A stretch of DNA of 12,351 nucleotides, taken from JAZGBC01 sp036444495 (GTDB lineage: Bacteria; Pseudomonadota; Alphaproteobacteria; Kiloniellales; J153). Where the stretch lies: contig JAZGBC010000184.1 of NCBI GenBank assembly GCA_036444495.1, forward strand, positions 1-12,351, written 5' to 3'. A program made the translations under genes and the position numbers. Under the pieces are notes generated by a model. That model was not told the DNA's origin and made no database searches. It saw nothing but the letters and a program-made list of their open reading frames with translations. This document shows, piece by piece, positions 7,550-12,351 of this stretch (the first letter of the stretch is position 1; each line of letters opens with the position of its first letter).

Positions 7550-7619
7550 CCCGTCAGTGCCATCGTGCGCCACCGCTTCGGCATCGCCCAGGACGTGATC
7601 AATCCCAAGGGCTGAGGCC
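7550..7619. repeat. 70-bp direct repeat, distal copy (orphan deacetylase 3' end)
   Basis: Second copy of the last 22 codons, stop and four bases of the deacetylase gene, without the rest of that gene. It is probably the original gene end displaced by the insert, since a hairpin follows directly after its stop codon. See 6454-6523 for the other copy. Confidence 0.95.
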
Positions 7620-7633
7620 GGAGCCGGGCTCCG
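7619..7633 (+). terminator. Hairpin directly after the distal deacetylase stop codon
   Basis: CGGAGC (7619-7624) and GCTCCG (7628-7633) form a 6-bp GC stem with a three-base loop, five bases after the orphan stop codon. No T-run follows, so it is only a possible terminator remnant. The proximal copy has no such hairpin. Confidence 0.35.
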
Positions 7634-7665
7634 CTATGGTCGCGCGAGGTTAGGTGGGATGGCCG

Positions 7666-8016
7666 TTAGAGCGGTGAGCCCGCCAGGTAGAAGTTGTTCA
7701 GCACCAGGAGCACATAGGCCGCGCTGACCACGGCGCCGGTCGCCAGCATGCGCTTGGACGGCATCCAGAGCACCAGGTAGGCGAGCGCCAGGTGAAAGGC
7801 CATTTTCGGGACGGCCCAGGCCGAGCCCAGGGCCGTTTGCAGCGAGCGGACCAGGAGATTGCCCTCCATTTGCCCGGCGGCCAGCGCCGCGTTGGTCGAA
7901 AAGAGGTCCAGCCCGCCCAGGATCACGATGGCGATGGCCAGCCTGCGCCCCCAGCGCACGAGCTGGCCGTTGTTCCTCGCCCTGATGGCGATACGCCTCG
8001 GAAGGTCGAAAAACAT
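7666..8016 (-). CDS. Small membrane protein, DUF5658-like
   Basis: A 116-residue protein with a basic N-terminus (MFFDLPRRIAIRARNN) and three hydrophobic segments, at about 26-47, 66-84 and 91-111. The region GGLDLFSTNAALAAGQMEGN, with Asp37, Thr41, Gly48, Glu51 and Asn53, resembles the D-x3-T...G-x2-E-x-N pattern of DUF5658 proteins. No function is known for that family. The ATG at 8016 is preceded by an AGGG site about 6 bases upstream. The gene is a single unit between the repeat insert and trpE, transcribed like trpE but 338 bp after it. Confidence 0.8.
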   Translation of the reverse strand: MFFDLPRRIAIRARNNGQLVRWGRRLAIAIVILGGLDLFSTNAALAAGQMEGNLLVRSLQTALGSAWAVPKMAFHLALAYLVLWMPSKRMLATGAVVSAAYVLLVLNNFYLAGSPL

Positions 8017-8048
8017 CAGTTCCCTGGTAAATATTTGTTAACGGGTTT

Positions 8049-8066
8049 GGTTAAATTTCATTAACC
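8049..8066. promoter_or_regulatory. GGTTAA-N6-TTAACC palindrome upstream of the DUF5658-like gene
   Basis: Perfect 6-bp arms GGTTAA (8049-8054) and TTAACC (8061-8066) lie 33-50 bases before the start codon at 8016, with another GTTAAC at 8038-8043. It looks like an operator site. The spacing does not fit the CtrA consensus TTAA-N7-TTAA. Confidence 0.35.
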
Positions 8067-8290
8067 ATATGCTGCATGGCAAGAAGAGAAGAGTCAATCA
8101 TCTCTTTCCCTGCAGTAGTGAAATTCAGCCAATTACATGTCGAAAAAGGTTTTTTCTCTTGGGGACGGGAGGGCTGACGGTCCGCGCGCGTCCGGGAGAC
8201 GCGGCCCCGGGCCGGCCCCCGATTCGCTTCCGCCTGAGTAAAAGGGGACAGTAGTGAGCCGCGCCGCTTTTTCAACTGTTCCGAAAGATA

Positions 8291-8326
8291 GGCCCGGCCC
8301 TTGTCGCGTGCCTCCCGATAGTCCGC
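8291..8326 (-). pseudogene. Possible degenerate copy of the trpE 3' end
   Basis: This stretch matches 8406-8441, inside trpE, at about 28 of 36 positions without gaps (offset 115 bp). Read on the minus strand it encodes ADYREARDKGRA against AEYQETRNKARA in TrpE. It lies after the trpE stop codon. It may be a trace of a second trpE end left by rearrangement, or chance similarity in GC-rich DNA. Confidence 0.3.
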
Positions 8327-8354
8327 CCGGCATCACTTACTGCCCCTGATTGCC

Positions 8355-9863
8355 TCAATCGCCTGTTCCCGCGAAACGCACGGCCTCCTCCGCCGCGCGC
8401 ATCAGGGCCCGGGCCTTGTTGCGGGTCTCCTGGTATTCGGCCTCGGGATCGCTGTCGGCCACGACGCCGCCGCCGGCCTGCACGTACATGATCCCGTCCT
8501 TGATCACCGCGGTCCTCAGCGCGATACAGGTGTCCATGTCCCCATTGGCGCCGAAATAGCCCACCGCACCGGCGTAGATGCCGCGGCGCTCGGACTCCAG
8601 CTCGTCGATGATCTCCATGGCGCGCACCTTGGGCGCACCCGAGACCGTGCCGGCGGGGAAACCGGCAATGAGCGCGGTCACCGCGTCGTAGGCCGGGTCC
8701 AGCTCGCCCTCCACGTTGGAGACGATGTGCATGACGTGGCTATAGCGCTCGACGAGGAAATCCTCGGTGACCTTCACGCTGCCTACCTTGGCGACACGGC
8801 CCACGTCGTTGCGCCCGAGATCGAGCAGCATGAGGTGCTCGGCCCGCTCCTTCGGGTCGGCCAGCAGTTCCTCGGCCAGCGCCCGGTCCTCGGCCGGGGT
8901 TTTGCCACGCGGCCTGGTGCCGGCGATGGGCCGGATGGTCACGGTACCCTCGCGCAGGCGCACCAGGATCTCGGGGCTCGAGCCCACGATGGTGAAGCCG
9001 CCGAAGTCGAGGAAAAAGAGGAAGGGCGAGGGATTGAGCCGGCGCAGGGCACGGTAGAGCGCAAGCGGCGGCAGCTCGAAGGGCAGGCGGAAGCGCTGGC
9101 TGGGCACCACCTGGAAGATGTCGCCGGCGCGGATGTACTCCTTCGCCCGCTCGACGATGCCGTGATAGGCCTCGCGCGTGATATTGGACTCGGCTTCGGG
9201 CAGGGTGGCGGCCTTGTCGTCCGGCGCGCGCTGGAAGGAGAGCGGCCGCTCGAAGTCGGCGACGGCGGCGGCGAGGCGGGCACTCGCGGCCTCATATGCC
9301 GCTTTCTCTGCCACCCCCTCGCGCGGCCAGACCGGGGTGACCAGGGTCAACTGGTCTTCCAGGCGGTCGAAGACGGCCATCACCGTGGGGCGGAGGAACA
9401 TGGCGTCGGGCACGCCGAGCACGTCGGGGTTGGTATCGGGCAGACGCTCCATCAGACGCACCGTGTCGTAGCCCATGTAGCCCACGACCGCGGCGGCCAT
9501 GGGTGGCAGCTCGGGCGGCAGCTCGATACGCGATTCGGCGACCAAGGCGCGCAGTGAATCCAGCGCGCCCGCGTTGAGCGTTTCGAAGGCCTCCGGGTCT
9601 TCGCCCGCGCGCCGGTTGATCTCGGCCTTGTCGCCGGAACAGCGCCAGATTACGTCGGGCTTTATGCCCAGGAAGGAATAGCGCCCGATGATCGCGCCGC
9701 CCTCGACCGATTCGAAGAGGAAGGCGTTGGGCTGGCCCTTGGCCAGTTTCATGAGCGCCGAGACCGGCGTTTCCGTGTCGGCCACCAGCGTGGTCCAGAC
9801 GACCTGTGCCCCTCCTGCGCCGTAGAGCGGCGCGAAGGCCTCGAATGCCGGAGTGAGGCGCAT
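8355..9863 (-). CDS. trpE: Anthranilate synthase component I
   Basis: With TrpG it converts chorismate and glutamine-derived ammonia to anthranilate, the first tryptophan-specific step. At 502 residues it is full length. The N-terminal regulatory region has FLFES (48-52), in place of the LLES tryptophan-feedback motif. The catalytic domain has IFQVVPSQRF, SSPEILVR, PIAGTRPRG (about 310-318), LLDLGRND (about 340-347), GTVSGAPKVRAME (about 403-415) and QAGGGVVADSDPEAEY near the C-terminus. The ATG at 9863 lies 6 bases after the stop of the PPIase gene, with AGGG as ribosome-binding site, so the two are co-transcribed. There is no room for a leader peptide or attenuator directly upstream. Feedback inhibition by tryptophan is expected from the family. 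Confidence 0.97.
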   Translation of the reverse strand: MRLTPAFEAFAPLYGAGGAQVVWTTLVADTETPVSALMKLAKGQPNAFLFESVEGGAIIGRYSFLGIKPDVIWRCSGDKAEINRRAGEDPEAFETLNAGALDSLRALVAESRIELPPELPPMAAAVVGYMGYDTVRLMERLPDTNPDVLGVPDAMFLRPTVMAVFDRLEDQLTLVTPVWPREGVAEKAAYEAASARLAAAVADFERPLSFQRAPDDKAATLPEAESNITREAYHGIVERAKEYIRAGDIFQVVPSQRFRLPFELPPLALYRALRRLNPSPFLFFLDFGGFTIVGSSPEILVRLREGTVTIRPIAGTRPRGKTPAEDRALAEELLADPKERAEHLMLLDLGRNDVGRVAKVGSVKVTEDFLVERYSHVMHIVSNVEGELDPAYDAVTALIAGFPAGTVSGAPKVRAMEIIDELESERRGIYAGAVGYFGANGDMDTCIALRTAVIKDGIMYVQAGGGVVADSDPEAEYQETRNKARALMRAAEEAVRFAGTGD

Positions 9864-9869
9864 GGGACC

Positions 9870-11753
9870 CTAGAAAGAGGCGAGCAGGGTGTCGAGTTGC
9901 TGCTCGTTGACCCTGACCCCGAACTCCTGGCGCAGGGTGATGACGAACTGCTCCAGCATGTCGCCCTTCAGGGACGAGGCCAGGTTCTTTCGCAGCTCGG
10001 CCACTTGCTCGGCGTCTTTCGCCGGGTCCGCGGGGCGAATCTCGATCAGCTTGGCGACGATATGGGCGTTGGCGGCCGTTACCGTCGTGATCTCGCCTTG
10101 CTTGATCTGGAACAGCCTGGAGGGCAGCACGGGCGAGGGCGTGCGCGAGGCCGCGGTCTCGAAGCGCGTCAGCGGCTCGGTCGTGGTCACGCTATAGCCA
10201 TTCTCGGTGGCCAGAATCGCAAGATCGACACCGACCTTGGCGCGCTCGGCCAGGTACTCGGCCTTCTCGCGCGCCCGTTCGGCGCGCTGCGCGTTGCGCC
10301 ACAATTCCACGACCTCCTCGCGCACCTTGGACAAGGGGCGCACCTGCGCCCGCGTCACGCCGTCCACCCGCAGGACGAAATAGTCGCCCTCGCCGGTCTC
10401 GGTGAGCAGGCTTTCCTGGCCCGTCTCGGTTTCGAAGGCGACCTGGATGAAACGCTCGCCGGGAAGGTCTTCGACCGGGCCGCCGAAAGGCGTCTTGCCC
10501 TCGCGGGTTATGGCTTCGATGCGCCTGAGCGCCAGGTTGAGCCCGCCCGCGGCCTCTTCGAGGGAGGCGCCGCCGGCCAGTTCGTCGTCCAACTGGTTGG
10601 CGAACGAGATCATGGTCTCCACCGCGCCGCGCATGGCGATGTCCTTGGCCAGCTCCTCGCGTACCTCCGCCAAGGTGGCTTCCTTGCGTGGCGCGATCTT
10701 AGTGACCCGCAACAGGTGCCAGCCCAGTTCGCTCTTGACCGGCGCACTTACTTGGCCGCTGCCCAAGGTAAAAATGGCTTCGGCCAATTCCTCGGGCAGA
10801 CTGTCCCGCTCCACTTCGCCCAGGTCCACCGGCGGTCCACCGGTCAGCTCCTGGGCCACGGCCGCGAAATCGGCCCCGCCGTCCAGGCGCGTGCCCGCGT
10901 TCTGGGCGGCCGCATCGCTATCCAGGAGGATCTGCTCCACGCCGCGGCGTTCGGGGGTGACGAAGTCCTCCTTCCGGGACTCGAACTCCTCCGCGAGCTC
11001 GCTCTCGGACACGGAAATCTCCTCGGCCAGCTCCTTGGCGCGCAACTGGACGAGCGAGACGGCCCGGGATTCCGGCGCCATGAAGTTGTCGGCAAATTCC
11101 TTGTGGAAGGCCTTGAGCGCGGTCTCGTCGGGCTCGGGCAGGTCCGTGATGCTGTCGTTGGGCACGGTGATGAACTGTGCCACGCGGCGTTCTTCCCGGT
11201 AGCGGTAGAGCGCCTCGGCCATCTGGCGCGGCGCGGCCGCGCCCTCGCTCACGGCGCCGGCGAGTTGCTGCCGCTGGATGTCGCGGCGCAGGGTCTCGAC
11301 GTATTCCTGCTCGCCCAGGCCGCTGATCTGAAGGGTCTGAACGAAGAGGCCGCGGTCGAACTGGCCGGCCTGGTTGCGAAATGCCGGCTCCTGCGTGATC
11401 CGCCTGCGGACCTGTTCGTCGGTGACCACCAGGCCGAGCTCGTCGGCCTTGAGGTCGAACAGGGTGCGGCCGATCATTTGACCCAACACCTGGTCCACGA
11501 TGCCGAGCGCCCGGGCCTGCTCCATCTCGATCTGGCCGCCGAAGCGCGCGCTCAGCCGATTGACCTCGCGCGACAGGGTGCGGGCGAAATCCTGCCGCAG
11601 GATCTGGGTGTCGCCTACCTCGGCCACCGACTGGATCTGACCGCCGCCACGGAAGATGTCGCCGATCCCCCAAACGGCAAAGCTGGCGATCAGCAGGCCG
11701 AAAAGGGTAAAGGTCACGATCTTGACGAGGAAATTGCGCGGTCTTGCGGCCAT
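9870..11753 (-). CDS. Inner-membrane-anchored peptidyl-prolyl isomerase/chaperone, PpiD/SurA-N type
   Basis: A 627-residue periplasmic folding factor of the PpiD type. Residues about 8-34 form a single membrane anchor (FLVKIVTFTLFGLLIASFAV) with a cytoplasmic MAARPR start. A SurA N-like chaperone domain follows at about 40-190 (VGDTQILRQDFARTL, ALGIVDQVLGQMI). A parvulin-like rotamase domain is at about 268-354 (RRGVEQILLDSD, GADFAAVAQE, LGEVERDSLPEELAEA, SELGWHLLRV). A helical C-terminal half continues to ...VRVNEQQLDTLLASF. PpiD helps proteins leaving the Sec channel. The ATG at 11753 is used because AGGAG lies about 5 bases upstream; the frame stays open to 11825 but that extension has no hydrophobic character. 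The stop is 6 bases before trpE. The gene symbol is left empty because orthology with E. coli ppiD is not certain. Confidence 0.93.
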   Translation of the reverse strand: MAARPRNFLVKIVTFTLFGLLIASFAVWGIGDIFRGGGQIQSVAEVGDTQILRQDFARTLSREVNRLSARFGGQIEMEQARALGIVDQVLGQMIGRTLFDLKADELGLVVTDEQVRRRITQEPAFRNQAGQFDRGLFVQTLQISGLGEQEYVETLRRDIQRQQLAGAVSEGAAAPRQMAEALYRYREERRVAQFITVPNDSITDLPEPDETALKAFHKEFADNFMAPESRAVSLVQLRAKELAEEISVSESELAEEFESRKEDFVTPERRGVEQILLDSDAAAQNAGTRLDGGADFAAVAQELTGGPPVDLGEVERDSLPEELAEAIFTLGSGQVSAPVKSELGWHLLRVTKIAPRKEATLAEVREELAKDIAMRGAVETMISFANQLDDELAGGASLEEAAGGLNLALRRIEAITREGKTPFGGPVEDLPGERFIQVAFETETGQESLLTETGEGDYFVLRVDGVTRAQVRPLSKVREEVVELWRNAQRAERAREKAEYLAERAKVGVDLAILATENGYSVTTTEPLTRFETAASRTPSPVLPSRLFQIKQGEITTVTAANAHIVAKLIEIRPADPAKDAEQVAELRKNLASSLKGDMLEQFVITLRQEFGVRVNEQQLDTLLASF

Positions 11754-12261
11754 AGGGCTCCTCTGGGGTTCGATCGAGCCCGGCCTTTGCCGGCCGGGCC
11801 CCGGGCGCGCGGCATCATATACCAATAGCCGACAATATCGAGCCGTTTCATGGTGGTGGACCGGGGGACAGGGCGGGCCTGGCGCTGCCTTGGCCTAATA
11901 CCAAGTCTCGTTGATACGGACCCATTTTACCGCCGATCATTTTGTCCGCCGGATAGGCGCGGGTTGCACCGCGGTGCCGGTACCGCAAGCAGCCCGCAAC
12001 GACGCTGGCGGGCAAAGGATGGCGGCCTTCGGTGGGGCGGCTTGGCCCTCCGGCCGCGTTGCGCGGCTTGCCCGACCCGTCCTCCGCAGCAGCGGCGCTG
12101 CCGCTGCGGAGGGTGGATGCCCCGCATCGTGGCCAGCGCCGCGCGCCTAACCGGGAGGGCCGATCCGTCGCCATGAAATGGGCCCGTATCAGCGAGATTT
12201 GGTATAAGTGGGCCCCCGTGTTACCTAGGCGCTGCGACCACCGAACTCACGCTGAAACCCC
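11754..12261. other. Divergent promoter region between the PPIase gene and tpiA, mostly filled by a MITE-like element
   Basis: 508 bp without a supported gene. Near the PPIase gene is a GC hairpin (CCCGGCC...GGCCGGG, about 11780-11800) in the leader, then TATATGAT-like bases on the minus strand near 11816-11822 that could be a -10 box without a clear -35. The stretch 11899-12204 is the MITE-like element. Only 57 bp remain between it and the tpiA ATG. Confidence 0.55.
11899..12204. mobile_element. MITE-like element with about 29-bp terminal inverted repeats
   Basis: Left end 11899-11927 begins TACCAAGTCTCG; the right end 12176-12204, reversed, begins TACCAAATCTCG. The arms agree at about 26 of 29 positions. 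The element is about 306 bp and flanked on both sides by TAA (11896-11898 and 12205-12207), a candidate 3-bp target duplication. No transposase frame is inside. It contains a long hairpin around 12082-12113 (CCTCCGCAGC...GCTGCGGAGG). IS5-group elements often duplicate TNA sites, which would be compatible, but the parent family is not identified. Confidence 0.6.
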
Positions 12262-12351
12262 ATGCGCCGCAAGCTGATCGCCGGAAACTGGAAGATGAAC
12301 GGGCTCAGGGCCTCGGGTGTGGCCCTGGCTCGGGACCTGGCCGGACGCGCC
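12262..12351 (+). CDS. tpiA: Triosephosphate isomerase, N-terminal part (cut by window edge)
   Basis: Interconverts dihydroxyacetone phosphate and glyceraldehyde 3-phosphate in glycolysis. Only the first 30 codons are present: MRRKLIAGNWKMNG, with the family's conserved Asn9 and catalytic Lys11. The ATG at 12262 has no strong ribosome-binding site; GAAA lies upstream. The divergent arrangement with the PPIase-trpE operon is common in alphaproteobacteria as I recall it. Confidence 0.93.
   Translation, partial: MRRKLIAGNWKMNGLRASGVALARDLAGRA

Larger units (their letters stand above)
8017..8354. other. Intergenic region between trpE and the DUF5658-like gene
   Basis: 338 bp. The left part (8017-8160) is AT-rich and holds the palindrome at 8049-8066. 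The middle (8161-8240) is very GC-rich with a 6-bp stem at 8187-8203 (CGCGTC/GACGCG) without a T-run. The right part resembles the trpE 3' end (8291-8326). No gene is supported, although the minus strand has a stop-free frame from about 8330 to 8051 with no good start. Confidence 0.55.

Noticed and set aside
8037..8066. CtrA binding site (TTAA-N7-TTAA)
   Set aside because: The TTAA tetramers are spaced by 6 and 9 bases, not 7, so the consensus is not met.
8187..8203. Stem CGCGTC/GACGCG as a terminator for trpE
   Set aside because: Loop and stem are plausible but no T-run follows on either strand, and it is over 150 bases from the trpE stop.
8051..8275. Minus-strand small frame starting with TTG between trpE and the DUF5658-like gene
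   Set aside because: No good ribosome-binding site, no recognised family, low-complexity Arg/Pro-rich middle; only its upstream extension is of interest for trpE similarity.
9864..9869. trp leader peptide or attenuator before trpE
   Set aside because: Only 6 bases separate trpE from the PPIase gene, leaving no room.
9897..11828. Very long plus-strand open frame (643 codons) opposite the PPIase gene
   Set aside because: It mirrors the real minus-strand gene in GC-rich DNA, has no recognisable domains, and the minus-strand protein has clear PPIase features. The same applies to long frames opposite copA, trpE and the deacetylase gene.
1..12351. CRISPR array, tRNA or rRNA genes
   Set aside because: No regularly spaced repeats, and no tRNA or rRNA signature noticed on either strand; a covariance-model scan was not possible here.

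Overview
The window is GC-rich bacterial chromosome, most likely from an alphaproteobacterium of the Rhodospirillales type. This rests on the neighbourhood: a tpiA start divergent from a SurA/PpiD-type peptidyl-prolyl isomerase gene, which runs into trpE on the same strand, with trpG and trpD further along. That is a common alphaproteobacterial arrangement, recalled from general knowledge and not checked here.

Layout: (1) 1-1032, minus strand: the 5' part of trpD and complete trpG, overlapping by ATGA. (2) 1280-4907, plus strand: a copper-efflux cassette with a CueR-type promoter (TTGACC, 19-bp spacer, TATATA, perfect 17-bp dyad), then copZ, copA (Cu+ P1B-1 ATPase) and cueR, each overlapping the next by 4 bases. 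(3) 5014-6519, plus strand: a membrane-anchored divergent polysaccharide deacetylase (YibQ/DUF610 type). (4) 6454-7619: a 70-bp direct repeat of that gene's 3' end flanks about 1 kb of lower-GC DNA carrying one unrecognised minus-strand gene. (5) 7666-8016, minus: a small DUF5658-like membrane protein, then 338 bp of non-coding DNA. (6) 8355-11753, minus: trpE preceded by the PPIase gene, 6 bp apart. (7) 11899-12204: a MITE-like element with about 29-bp terminal inverted repeats, lying between the PPIase gene and the start of tpiA (12262 onward, plus).

Tryptophan synthesis: TrpE and TrpG form anthranilate synthase and TrpD is the next enzyme. trpE and trpG are often adjacent in this neighbourhood, but here 7.3 kb holding the copper cassette, the deacetylase, the unknown gene and the DUF5658 gene lies between them. 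Copper: CueR senses Cu+ in the cytoplasm and should activate the promoter at 1280-1310; CopZ hands Cu+ to CopA, which exports it across the inner membrane.

The least explained part is the single-gene insert at 6524-7549, because its flanking 70-bp repeats preserve the 3' end of the gene it follows. Also notable are the copZ-like duplication that built the CopA N-terminus, the splitting of the trp genes, and the MITE-like repeat.
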